Shown here: in pieces, positions 1-7,274 of the stretch
Layout of the letters: the number at the start of each line of letters is the position of its first letter
Numbering within the stretch: the stretch's first letter is position 1
Assembly (NCBI RefSeq): GCF_946480385.1
Contig: NZ_CAMLJP010000092.1
Location: 1-26,077 of the forward strand
Source: an uncultured Azospirillum sp.
GTDB taxonomy: Bacteria; Pseudomonadota; Alphaproteobacteria; Azospirillales; Azospirillaceae
Reading direction: 5' to 3'
DNA: 26,077 nucleotides
Translations under genes and position numbers: made by a program
Notes under the pieces: generated by a model
Told to the model about the DNA's origin: nothing
What the model saw: only the letters and a program-made list of their open reading frames with translations
Databases searched by the model: none

Positions 1-42
1 CCGTTTCGATGCCGATCACCCCCTCTACGGGGGCCTTATTCC

Positions 43-195
43 ATGCCGATTCACAAGCTCACTCCAGCTTCCGATCCGATCAATGCTGCTCAAGGCCATT
101 ACCACCCGTCACCATTACATCGCAAGCAGCCGCGCCGGATTTACGGTTGGCAGGAGTATGATGCGGCATTGTGGGCGCGTGGCAGTCTGACTGTC
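43..195 (+). pseudogene. IS5-type transposase N-terminal remnant
   Basis: The reading frame from the ATG at 43 contains, at about residues 31-51, the pattern R-R-I-Y-G-W-Q-E-Y-D-A-A-L-W-A-R-G-S-L-T-V. This is the N-terminal signature of IS5-family transposases (W-x2-Y-x2-AL-x2-RGSLT-[VIL]-W). After the Val at 193-195 the similarity stops: the expected Trp is replaced by Arg and the frame runs on without recognisable sequence. No DDE catalytic domain follows, so this is a truncated remnant. It lies 58 bp beyond the stop codon of the hydrogenase large subunit and points towards it, so an insertion or rearrangement has probably occurred at this end of the operon. No terminal inverted repeats were identified. 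Confidence 0.6.
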
Positions 196-253
196 CGGGA
201 TCTCCTCCCTCCCGACCGCCACCAGCCCGGCCCCTTTGCACCAATGCCGGCCG

Positions 254-1333
254 CTACCGGTCGGTGCAGGAAATGCAGGGGTCCACGGAGGCCTGGATGA
301 TCGACAGGTCGGCCAGAGGCTGGCCCATCACCATCGGTTCGATCGCCGGGATGTTGACGAAGGACGGGGTGCGGATCTTGACGCGGGCCGGCGAGGCCCC
401 GCCTTCGGACGCGACGTAGTAGAAGGCCTCGCCGCGCGGCGCCTCGGTGCGGATGGTCGCCTCGCCGGCCGGGATCTCCGGCAGCCCCTGGGTCGCCCGC
501 AGCGGGCCGGGGGGCAGCGACAGCAGTGCCTCGCGGATCAGCCGGACGCTCTCCATCATCTCCAGCGCCCGCACCACGACGCGGGCCTGCACGTCGCCTT
601 CCGGCCGGACGACGCTCTCGAAGCCGAGATCGGCGTAGGACAGGTAGGGCTGGTCCTTGCGCACGTCGATGTCGAGACCGGAGGCGCGCGCCACCGGGCC
701 GACCACCGCCCATTCCACCGCCTGCTCCCTGCTCAGCCGGCCGACGCCGCGGGTGCGGGCCAGCGCGGTCGGGTTCTGGGTGAAGGTGGGGATGACGACC
801 TCGCCCAGCCCCTTGGCCAGCGCGTCGAGCGCCGGCAGATGCGCCGCCGGATCGGGGATGTCGCGCAGGACACCGCCGATGCAGTTCATGCCGTAATTGA
901 CCCGGTTGCCGCTGATCGCCTCCAGCGTGTCCATCACCCGCTCGCGCAGGGTGAAGACCTCCATGAACAGCGAATGGAATCCGATGTCCTCCGCCCCGAC
1001 ACCAGCCCACAGCAGATGGGAGTGCAGCCGTTCCAGCTCGGCGATGATGGTGCGGATGTGGGCGGCGCGCTTGGGCAGCTCGATGCCGGCGATGGTCTCA
1101 GCCGCCATGCAGAAGGTCATGGCATGGGTGTTGGAGCAGATGCCGCAGACGCGCTCGATCAGGGTGATGACCTCGACCCAGTTGCGTTTCTGCGCCAGCA
1201 GCTCGATGCCGCGATAGCTGAAGCCGACCTCGACGGTGGCGGACTCGATGACCTCGCCCTTGCACTGGACCTTGACCTTGAAGGGCTCTTCCAGGGCCGG
1301 GTGATAGGGGCCGAGCGGGAAGCTGTAGGGCAT
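254..1333 (-). CDS. Group 4 [NiFe] hydrogenase large subunit (CooH/EchE/NuoD-like)
   Basis: A 359-residue protein of the NuoD/HycE-C-terminal/CooH family that should carry the NiFe site reducing protons to H2 on the cytoplasmic side of a membrane complex. Both metal-binding motifs are intact: R-V-C-G-I-C-S-N-T-H (Cys63, Cys66, His70) and D-P-C-I-S-C-T-D-R (Cys353, Cys356). True complex I NuoD lacks these cysteines. The protein ends exactly at Arg359 of the second motif, so it has no C-terminal extension to be removed by a maturation protease; CooH and EchE are known to share this property. The start has the expected MPYSFPLGPYHPALEEP opening. It is the last gene of the operon, 12 bp after the NuoC-like gene. 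I infer an active hydrogenase rather than a ferredoxin dehydrogenase, because all four ligands are present. Confidence 0.93.
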   Translation of the reverse strand: MPYSFPLGPYHPALEEPFKVKVQCKGEVIESATVEVGFSYRGIELLAQKRNWVEVITLIERVCGICSNTHAMTFCMAAETIAGIELPKRAAHIRTIIAELERLHSHLLWAGVGAEDIGFHSLFMEVFTLRERVMDTLEAISGNRVNYGMNCIGGVLRDIPDPAAHLPALDALAKGLGEVVIPTFTQNPTALARTRGVGRLSREQAVEWAVVGPVARASGLDIDVRKDQPYLSYADLGFESVVRPEGDVQARVVVRALEMMESVRLIREALLSLPPGPLRATQGLPEIPAGEATIRTEAPRGEAFYYVASEGGASPARVKIRTPSFVNIPAIEPMVMGQPLADLSIIQASVDPCISCTDR

Positions 1334-1345
1334 GGCCGGGAACTC

Positions 1346-1879
1346 CTAGGAACGGGCCGGGGGAGGGGCGGGCGGAGAGGCCAGCGGAGAAGAGGGCTTG
1401 CGGGCAACCGTCGCCGGGCGGCACATCGCCTCGCGCAGCGTCGCCGTGTCGATCCCCTCCGGACGGATCAGCGGGACCGGGTTGGGGTGGCCGGGGAACT
1501 CGACCGCGAACAGGTCGCGGATCTCGCGCTCGGCCCAGGACGCCGCCCGGACGCTGGGCGCCAGCGAGGCGAGCGCGCCGTTGCGGGTGCAGGTCTTGAC
1601 GTTGATGATCCGATGTTCGTCGATGTAATGGTAGATCACCGTCGATTCGGCGCTGTCGGGGTGTGGAATCGCGGTCACGGTGCCGAGCCGGATGCCCAGC
1701 GTTGCCATCGCGGCGGCCATCGCCTCCACGTCCAGCAGCGGGGCGTCGGCCCACAGCGCGCCATTGCGGAGGTCGACCGACCGGACGCCGGGGATGGAGC
1801 GGAGCGCCTCGGTCAGGCGCGGGAACGCGCGTTCGGCGGTGCCGGCGGCAGTGTCGGCGGTCATGATGTCAGCGGTCAT
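1346..1879 (-). CDS. NuoC-like (30 kDa) hydrogenase complex subunit, CooU/EchD-like
   Basis: A 177-residue protein of the complex I 30-kDa/HycE N-terminal family, a peripheral-arm scaffold next to the NiFe subunit. The family signature is visible at about residues 114-139: W-A-E-R-E-I-R-D-L-F-A-V-E-F-P-G-H-P-N-P, matching the usual ERE-x2-D-[LM]-[FY]-G-[IV]-x-F-x-GHP pattern. The tail (last 20 residues) is rich in Pro, Ser and Ala and probably disordered. I chose the ATG at 1879 because GGAGG stands about 8 bases upstream; a second in-frame ATG lies five codons later. The start overlaps the end of the NuoI-like gene by 11 bp, which indicates translational coupling. Unlike HycE of formate hydrogenlyase, the NuoC and NuoD domains are separate proteins here, as in Coo and Ech complexes. 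Confidence 0.88.
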   Translation of the reverse strand: MTADIMTADTAAGTAERAFPRLTEALRSIPGVRSVDLRNGALWADAPLLDVEAMAAAMATLGIRLGTVTAIPHPDSAESTVIYHYIDEHRIINVKTCTRNGALASLAPSVRAASWAEREIRDLFAVEFPGHPNPVPLIRPEGIDTATLREAMCRPATVARKPSSPLASPPAPPPARS

Positions 1880-2411
1880 GGCGACCTCCCTCCGCGACGG
1901 CGCCGTCCGGGATGAAGGCGGTGCGCAGGCGCGCGCTCGCCGCCCAGCGGCGGCAGTCGGGGCAATAGCCGCGCTCGGCCTCGTCCGCACCCGCTGCCCA
2001 CAGCGCGTCCATCGTCGCCGCCGGCAGCGGGACATGGGCGGCGCCGCAGCGGGTGCAGGGCTGCAGGTGGATGACGCTTTCCAGCCGCAGCCCGTCGCCG
2101 CCGGCGCTGTTCGTCGATCCGGGGATGTCGGCGCGCAGATGGATCGCCCGGGTCGGGCAGTTCTGCTCGCACAGCCCGCAGAAGGAGCATTGGCCGATGA
2201 AGAAATGCCAGGACACCGAGACGCCGGGGTCCTGGGTGAAGTGGATGGCCTTGGGCGCGCAGACGAAGGCGCAGGTGCCGCAGGCGGTGCAGCGGCCGGC
2301 GTCGTGGGTGAGCGCGCCGCGGTAGGTCGGGGGCACGACCGGCATGTCGGCCGGCGCGCGGGTGCGCGACGGTCGCAGCAGGTTGCCGAGGATGGTCTTC
2401 AGCATTGCCAT
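1869..2411 (-). CDS. NuoI/HycF-like 2x[4Fe-4S] ferredoxin subunit
   Basis: A 180-residue electron-transfer subunit expected to take electrons from the soluble AOR/ferredoxin module and pass them to the NuoB-like subunit. Two [4Fe-4S] motifs are visible: Cys41-x2-Cys44-x2-Cys47-x3-Cys51 and Cys75-x2-Cys78-x2-Cys81-x3-Cys85-Pro. A second pair of CxxC motifs, Cys119-x2-Cys122 and Cys150-x2-Cys153, follows. This resembles the extra C-terminal cysteine pairs of HycF from formate hydrogenlyase and could hold zinc or iron. The ATG at 2411 is preceded by GGGGGA at a suitable distance and sits 14 bp after the NuoH-like stop. The reading frame is open far upstream, but that part is a shadow of the NuoH-like gene. 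Confidence 0.9.
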   Translation of the reverse strand: MAMLKTILGNLLRPSRTRAPADMPVVPPTYRGALTHDAGRCTACGTCAFVCAPKAIHFTQDPGVSVSWHFFIGQCSFCGLCEQNCPTRAIHLRADIPGSTNSAGGDGLRLESVIHLQPCTRCGAAHVPLPAATMDALWAAGADEAERGYCPDCRRWAASARLRTAFIPDGAVAEGGRHDR

Positions 2412-2425
2412 GGCGGTATCCCCCT

Positions 2426-3334
2426 TCACCGGACCAGTGTCGCGGCCATCGTGATGGCCGAGGCGAGGCCGCCCCAGACCCAGTAGAAGCGGAAGGCCTG
2501 GGTCAGGCGCAGCCGCGCGGTGGTGGTCGCCACCAGCGTCACCCCGCCCAGCACCAGGATGCCGGCGACGAGATAGACCACCAGACTGACCAGCGGCCAG
2601 GGCGTGGCCGGGATGAAGACGACGGCGAACAGCTCGGTCAGCAGCACAACCTCGATGGCGTGGGACAGCTTGAACAGCGCCAGCGGCGGGCCGCTGTATT
2701 CGATGTGGCTGTCGGCGATGATCTCGTGCTCGGCGTTGGCGATGGAGAAGGGGTTGAGCTTCATCCGCGCCGGCAGCGCCAGCAGGAAGGTCACGGCCGC
2801 CAGCAGATGAACGGGGCCGTAGGGCACCTCTTGCAGGGCGCGCATCTGGAAGCTGCCGGCCATCTGCGCCATGGCGATGATGGCGACCAGGAAGGGCAGG
2901 TTGTAGGCCAGCGACAGGATCGCCTCGCGCATCGCCGCAACCTGCCCGTAGATCGAGCGGCTGACATAGCCGGCCAGCACCTCGCACAGGACCGGCACCT
3001 CCATCAGGTACAGCAGCAACACGACGTCGCCGGGCAGCGACGGCACCGGGTTGCCGGGCAGCGGCACGATGGCCAGCGCCGCGGTCACCGCCGCCAGCGA
3101 CACCAGCGGCAGCGCCAGGAAGATGCCGCGGCTGACGCCCCGGGGAATGACCGTCTCCTTGCCCAGCAGCTTCATGACATCGAAGAAGGGCTGGAAGAAG
3201 GGCGGACCCCGGCGGCCTTGCAGCCGGGCCACCAGCTTGCGCATGAACCACAGCTCCAGCCAGCCGAGCGGGGCGGCGAACAGCAGGCCGGGCCAGACGG
3301 CGATGGCGACCAGATAGGACCAGACGGCGTTCAT
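2426..3334 (-). CDS. NuoH-like membrane anchor subunit (HycD/CooK/EchB-like)
   Basis: A 302-residue, strongly hydrophobic protein with about eight predicted membrane segments. It is the membrane anchor that links the hydrogenase arm to the ion-pumping subunits. Family landmarks are present: the first loop R-K-L-V-A-R-L-Q-G-R-R-G-P-P followed by Q-P-F-F-D-V-M-K-L-L-G-K-E, and the acidic loop E-H-E-I-I-A-D-S-H-I-E-Y-S-G-P-P, typical of NuoH/HycD. I chose the ATG at 3334 rather than the one five codons earlier because GGGAGG lies six bases before it and because it forms an ATGA overlap with the stop codon of the NuoB-like gene. Tight coupling with that gene fits their direct contact in complex I-type enzymes. 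Confidence 0.9.
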   Translation of the reverse strand: MNAVWSYLVAIAVWPGLLFAAPLGWLELWFMRKLVARLQGRRGPPFFQPFFDVMKLLGKETVIPRGVSRGIFLALPLVSLAAVTAALAIVPLPGNPVPSLPGDVVLLLYLMEVPVLCEVLAGYVSRSIYGQVAAMREAILSLAYNLPFLVAIIAMAQMAGSFQMRALQEVPYGPVHLLAAVTFLLALPARMKLNPFSIANAEHEIIADSHIEYSGPPLALFKLSHAIEVVLLTELFAVVFIPATPWPLVSLVVYLVAGILVLGGVTLVATTTARLRLTQAFRFYWVWGGLASAITMAATLVR

Positions 3335-3840
3335 GACTGCCTCCCGCACCGGCTCTCAAGCTGGCTTCCGGCAAGCCGGCTCTTGGCCAACTGGCTCTTG
3401 GTCGCACCGTCCTCCAGCAGCTTGGCGGCGCGGGCGATGCCGTCCAGGATGGCCTGGGGGCGCGGCGGGCAGCCGGGTACCCAGACATCGACCGGAACGA
3501 CGCTGTCGAGCGAGCAGCTCAGCACCAGCGGGCTGCCGGCGAAGACGTTGCCCGACGACGGGCAGGATCCCAGCGCCACCACCGCCTTCGGGTTGGGCAC
3601 CTGGTCGTAGATGTCGAGGATCGCCTGGCGCGAGCGCAGGGTCAGCGTGCCGGAGATCAGCACGATGTCGGCGTGCTTGGGCGTGCCGTGCAGCTCGATG
3701 CCCAACTGCTCGGCGTCGTAGCGCGGGCTGAGCAGCGGGGTGATCTCGATGTCGCAGCCGTTGCAGGAGCCGGCGTTCAGCCGGCAGATCCAGGGCGACC
3801 GGCGGCGCGAGATCGCGATGACCCGTTCGATGAGGTTCAT
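3331..3840 (-). CDS. NuoB-like hydrogenase small subunit (HycG/CooL/EchC-like)
   Basis: A 169-residue small subunit that carries the [4Fe-4S] cluster proximal to the NiFe site. The four expected cysteines are visible: Cys26 and Cys29 in N-A-G-S-C-N-G-C-D-I-E, Cys93 in L-G-S-C-P-S-S-G and Cys124 in V-P-G-C-P-P-R-P. The G-C-N-G-C-D-I-E version, rather than the C-C pair of respiratory NuoB, is typical of group 4 hydrogenases. The last 25 residues are unusual: they are built from a five-residue repeat encoded by a 15-bp tandem repeat and have no counterpart in the family core. The gene starts with an ATGA overlap with the preceding NuoN-like gene and ends in an ATGA overlap with the NuoH-like gene. 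Confidence 0.92.
   Translation of the reverse strand: MNLIERVIAISRRRSPWICRLNAGSCNGCDIEITPLLSPRYDAEQLGIELHGTPKHADIVLISGTLTLRSRQAILDIYDQVPNPKAVVALGSCPSSGNVFAGSPLVLSCSLDSVVPVDVWVPGCPPRPQAILDGIARAAKLLEDGATKSQLAKSRLAGSQLESRCGRQS
3357..3401. repeat. Three 15-bp tandem repeats inside the NuoB-like gene
   Basis: Three adjacent imperfect 15-bp units, caagctggcttccgg, caagccggctcttgg and ccaactggctcttgg, lie near the 3' end of the NuoB-like gene. On the minus strand they encode K-S-Q-L-A, K-S-R-L-A and G-S-Q-L-E. The unit length is a multiple of three, so a change in copy number would keep the frame and only lengthen or shorten the tail. The tail lies beyond the last cluster-binding cysteine (Cys124). 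Confidence 0.7.
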
Positions 3841-5066
3841 TTCACACCTCCCAGCGGGTTGGCCACCAGCGGGCCAGTCAGTTCAGCGACGTGCGGATGA
3901 GGCTCGATGGTGGGGCGCAGCCGGTTCGGGGCCAGCCCGAACAGCACCGGTGCGACGGCGAAGACCAGCAGGACCGCGGCGGCGGCGTGCGGCAGCGGCT
4001 GCCCACCCGTTCCGACGGAAGGCCCCGCGACCGCCGGACCAAGCCAGACCTGGTGGATGACGCGGACGTAGCACAGCAGCGCCATCGCCGAGGAGGCGTA
4101 GAGCACGGTGAGCAGCAGTGGCCCGCCCAGCTCCGCCCCGGCCAGATAGAGCCGCCAATGGCCGATGAAGCCCAGCGTCGGCGGAACGCCGATGAAGCCC
4201 AGCGCCCCCAGCATGAAGGCGGCGCTCGCCACCGGCAGCGGGGTCGACAGGCCGCGGTCGTCCAGCGTCACCGCCCGGCCGAGATGCCATTCCGCCGCCC
4301 CGACCGCCCCGAACAGCACGATCTTGCCCAGCGCGTGGCCGAGAATGCCGAACCATGCCCCGGCCATGCCGTCGGCACCGCCGATGACCAGCCCGAGCAG
4401 CAGATAGCCCATGTCGTCGATCGAGGAGAAGGCCAGCATCGGCTTCAGCGCGCGCTGGGCCAGCGCCAGCAGCGCGGCGCCCAGCAGCGACAGCACCGCC
4501 AGCCCGATCCACAGCGGCGCGAAACCGGTGAAGATCCAGGGTGCGGTTTCGCGCAGCGTCAGCAGCTCGCAGAAGGCGCCGACATCGACCACCGCGACGA
4601 TCAGCGCGGTGGTCATCGCCGACGAGGCCCGGGCCACCGCCGGCAGCCAGAAATAGACCGGCACCAGCCCCAGCTTCAGCGCGACGCCGATCAGCAGCAG
4701 CGCCACCGCCAGCTTGTCCCACGGCGCGCCGGGCCGCAGCGTGCCGAGGCCGGTCAGCGCCAGCGCCGCCCAGGTGCAGAGCGTGGCGAGGACCACCGCC
4801 GTCAGGTATTTGCGGGCGGCGGCCCGCGCCGCGTCGGTTCCGCCGCTCCACACCATGCCGACCGCCACCAGCTCGGCGGCGGAGGCGAGCAGGGTCGCTG
4901 TCCAAGAATGGGGCCAGGAGTGGCCGGCCAACCGGGCGGCGATGGCGAGTGCGACCGTGGCGGCGGCGAAGCGCCACCAGGATCGATCCCCCTGCGGAAT
5001 GGCGCGGGCGTAGAGGCCGACGCCGAGCGCGATTCCCAGGAAGAGTGGTATCAGGACCGTGTCCAT
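3837..5066 (-). CDS. NuoN/MrpD-type ion-translocating membrane subunit
   Basis: A 409-residue hydrophobic protein of the proton-conducting antiporter family (NuoN/NuoM/MrpD), with about 10-12 membrane segments. It should move H+ or Na+ across the membrane, coupled to electron flow through the hydrogenase arm. Visible landmarks include K-L-G-L-V-P-V-Y-F-W-L-P-A-V-A-R-A-S-S-A (the lysine-containing broken-helix region followed by P-x-F-W-L-P) and the A-F-S-S-I-D-D-M-G-Y motif. The usual length is about 450-500 residues, so this is a short member. I start it at the ATG at 5066, preceded by GGAGG at seven bases; an upstream in-frame ATG at 5099 would overlap the preceding gene. It ends in an ATGA overlap with the NuoB-like gene. 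Confidence 0.87.
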   Translation of the reverse strand: MDTVLIPLFLGIALGVGLYARAIPQGDRSWWRFAAATVALAIAARLAGHSWPHSWTATLLASAAELVAVGMVWSGGTDAARAAARKYLTAVVLATLCTWAALALTGLGTLRPGAPWDKLAVALLLIGVALKLGLVPVYFWLPAVARASSAMTTALIVAVVDVGAFCELLTLRETAPWIFTGFAPLWIGLAVLSLLGAALLALAQRALKPMLAFSSIDDMGYLLLGLVIGGADGMAGAWFGILGHALGKIVLFGAVGAAEWHLGRAVTLDDRGLSTPLPVASAAFMLGALGFIGVPPTLGFIGHWRLYLAGAELGGPLLLTVLYASSAMALLCYVRVIHQVWLGPAVAGPSVGTGGQPLPHAAAAVLLVFAVAPVLFGLAPNRLRPTIEPHPHVAELTGPLVANPLGGVK

Positions 5067-5086
5067 GTCGATGCCTCCGGCAGCGC

Positions 5087-6937
5087 TCAGACCAGCCACA
5101 CGCCGGCCAGCGCGGCAATCGCGACGAGACCGATGGGCAGCAGCGGGCGATCCTCAAGGACGGCGCCCGCCGCGGTCTGCGCCGCACCGGCCACACGGGT
5201 CAGGGCGCGCCAGATCCGGAGATAGCCGGGATCGGGATCGAGCGAATAGACGGGGTGAAAGGCGGTTTCCGCCATCTCGGCGAAATCGACGGCGCCGGGC
5301 CGGTCGCCGGACGGCAGCGGCTCGCCGCCGGAATAGACCGACACCAGGCCGGGGGCCGGCGCTTGCGCCAGTCGGTAGACCAGCAGCCCCAGCATGGCCG
5401 AGGCGAGCACCACGCCGCCGCCGACGGTCACCGCGATGGTGCCGCGGTCGGTCAGGATGCCGAGCCAGCTCATCTCCACCGCCCAGTCGAAGCCCAGCGA
5501 ACGCACCGCCGGGGCGACGATCGGCAGCATCAGCAGTTGCGGCGCGACGCCGAACAGCAGGCACAGCCCGGCCATCGACCCCATGCCGGCCAGCATGCTC
5601 GGCGACGCCTCGTGCACCGGACGGCCGAGCAGCGCCTTGGACGGCACGCCGTAGAACGCGTTGACCGTGGCCTTGAGGAAGGAGAAGGCGGTCAGGATGC
5701 TGCCGATCCAGCCGACCAGCACGACGGCCAGCAGCCCCTTGTCGAGCGCCGCGCTGAACAGCAGCCATTTGGCGACGAAGCCGTTGGTCAGCGGCACGCC
5801 GGCGATCGACGCCGCGGCGATGATCCACACCTTCGCCGTTCCCGGCATCGCCGACGCCAGACCGCCGAGGTCGCGCAGGTCGCGGGTGCCGGTGGCATGC
5901 TGGATGGCGCCGGCGCACATGAACAGCGTGCCCTTGAACAGCGCGTGGCTCAGGCAATAGAACAGCCCGGCCGCCAGCCCGAGATCGGTGCCGAGCGCCA
6001 GCCCGACGACGATGTAGCCGAGCTGGCTGACGGTGTGGAAGGCGAGCAGCCGCTTCAGGTCGGTCTGCGCCATGGCGAAGATGACGCCGACCAGGATGGT
6101 GACGCAGCCGACCGCCAGCAGCGGGGTTCCCATCGCCTCATGCCATTGCCCGCCGCCCACCACATACATGCGGGCGATCAGGTAGACGCCGGCCTTGACG
6201 TAGCAGGCGGAATGCAGCAGCGCCGACACCGGGGTCGGCGCGTTCATCGCCTCCGGGATCCAGGTGTGCAGCGGGAACATCACCGATTTCGCCATCGCCG
6301 CGACGATGAACAGCGCCGCGACGCCCGAGGTGAAGGCGGAGGCGACGGCCGGATCGGTCCACACCAGCGTGCCGGCGCGGGCATAGACCAGCACCAGCCC
6401 GACCAGGAAGCCGTAGCCGGCGAGGTGGGTGATGACCAGCACCTTGCGGGCGCCGTCGGTCGCCGCCTTCTGCTTGTACCAGAAGCCGACCAGACTGTAG
6501 GAACACAGCCCGATCACCTCCCACGCCATATAGGCGCCCAGCATGTCGGCGGCGCCGGCCAGCAGCAGCAGGCCGGCGATGAAGACCAGCATGATGGCGT
6601 AGAAGCGCGTCGTGCCCTGCTCCTCATGCTCCATGTAGCGGACGGAGAACAGCAGGATGGCGGCGCCGATGCCGGTGCCCATCACCATGAACAGCACGCT
6701 CAGCCCGTCGACGCGCAGGCCGATCGACAGCGGACCGTCCCAGCCGGCGAGCAGCGGTGCCTCCGCCGCGACGCCGGCCATGCTGGCGGGCACCAGCGTC
6801 AGCGAGGCGAGGAAGGAGGCGAAGACCACGGCGGTCGCGAGCACCCCCTTGCCGACCGGCGTCAGCCAGCGGGCGAGCAGGAGTTGAAGGACGAAGCCCC
6901 CGAGCAGGAGAAGAATGGGGAGCGTTGTGGACGTCAT
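5087..6937 (-). CDS. NuoL/HyfB-type ion-translocating membrane subunit
   Basis: A 616-residue membrane protein of the NuoL/MrpA-N/HycC family, with about 14-16 membrane segments. Family motifs are clear: M-A-W-E-V-I-G-L-C-S-Y-S-L-V-G-F-W (the conserved glutamate region), M-A-K-S-V-M-F-P-L-H-T-W-I-P-E-A-M and A-P-T-P-V-S-A-L-L-H-S-A (the conserved lysine helix and next loop), and F-H-T-V-S-Q-L-G-Y. Together with the NuoN-like protein it gives this complex two separate ion-pump modules, whereas the Coo complex has a single very large CooM and formate hydrogenlyase-1 has only HycC. The gene begins 14 bp after the MoaD-like gene, with a purine-rich AGGGGC upstream. Its C-terminal part carries the usual extra membrane helix region. 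Confidence 0.92.
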   Translation of the reverse strand: MTSTTLPILLLLGGFVLQLLLARWLTPVGKGVLATAVVFASFLASLTLVPASMAGVAAEAPLLAGWDGPLSIGLRVDGLSVLFMVMGTGIGAAILLFSVRYMEHEEQGTTRFYAIMLVFIAGLLLLAGAADMLGAYMAWEVIGLCSYSLVGFWYKQKAATDGARKVLVITHLAGYGFLVGLVLVYARAGTLVWTDPAVASAFTSGVAALFIVAAMAKSVMFPLHTWIPEAMNAPTPVSALLHSACYVKAGVYLIARMYVVGGGQWHEAMGTPLLAVGCVTILVGVIFAMAQTDLKRLLAFHTVSQLGYIVVGLALGTDLGLAAGLFYCLSHALFKGTLFMCAGAIQHATGTRDLRDLGGLASAMPGTAKVWIIAAASIAGVPLTNGFVAKWLLFSAALDKGLLAVVLVGWIGSILTAFSFLKATVNAFYGVPSKALLGRPVHEASPSMLAGMGSMAGLCLLFGVAPQLLMLPIVAPAVRSLGFDWAVEMSWLGILTDRGTIAVTVGGGVVLASAMLGLLVYRLAQAPAPGLVSVYSGGEPLPSGDRPGAVDFAEMAETAFHPVYSLDPDPGYLRIWRALTRVAGAAQTAAGAVLEDRPLLPIGLVAIAALAGVWLV

Positions 6938-6951
6938 GACCAGCCCCTTTC

Positions 6952-7224
6952 TCAGCCACCGGCCAGCGGCGGAAAGATGAAGACGTCGGAGTCCGGCGAC
7001 AGTGGCGTGTCCAGCCCCTGAAGACCGCGCACGTCCTGGCCGTTGACCAGGATGATGGCGTAGCCGGCGAGTTCACCGTCCTTCAGGATCCAGCGGGCGA
7101 AGTTCGGGCCGTATTCGGCGACCAGATCGCGCAGCAGGTCCCGCAGGGTCGCCGCGGGGCGCTGCCACAGCTCATGCGACTTCTTGGTGGCGTCGCGCAG
7201 CAGCGCGAAATAGGAGATTTTCAT
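6952..7224 (-). CDS. MoaD/ThiS-family sulfur carrier protein
   Basis: A 90-residue ubiquitin-fold protein ending in F-P-P-L-A-G-G. The C-terminal Gly-Gly is adenylated and thiocarboxylated in MoaD-type carriers, which give sulfur to the dithiolene of molybdopterin. AOR needs two such pterins per tungsten, and a MoaD-like gene next to AOR is a recurrent arrangement in AOR operons, so I infer a dedicated carrier for the tungsten-pterin cofactor of the gene just upstream. It lies between the AOR gene (94 bp upstream) and the NuoL-like gene (14 bp downstream), which ties the two halves of the operon together. A structural or regulatory role for the ubiquitin-like fold cannot be excluded. Confidence 0.85.
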   Translation of the reverse strand: MKISYFALLRDATKKSHELWQRPAATLRDLLRDLVAEYGPNFARWILKDGELAGYAIILVNGQDVRGLQGLDTPLSPDSDVFIFPPLAGG

Positions 7225-7274
7225 GGGACAGGGCCCTTCTTCCGGGACCGCCGCCTGACCACCGCCTGCCGACC

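Noticed and set aside
19..33. Inverted repeat CCCCC-tctac-GGGGG as a terminator
   Set aside because: The stem is only 5 bp, no T-run follows on either strand, and it lies just before the transposase remnant start.
254..1333. A dead hydrogenase-like subunit as in Mbx or Fpo complexes
   Set aside because: Those proteins lack some or all of the Cys ligands; here Cys63, Cys66, Cys353 and Cys356 are all present, and hypA is nearby.
254..6937. A respiratory complex I (nuo) operon
   Set aside because: The NuoD-like subunit has all four NiFe cysteines, the NuoB-like subunit has the hydrogenase-type C-N-G-C motif, and no NuoE, F, G, A, J or K genes are present.
236..7021. Long open frames on the plus strand opposite the hydrogenase operon (for example 236-1915 and 4541-7021)
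   Set aside because: They are rich in Arg, Gly, Ala, Gln and His in the way antisense frames of high-GC genes are, show no family motifs, and lie opposite well-supported genes.
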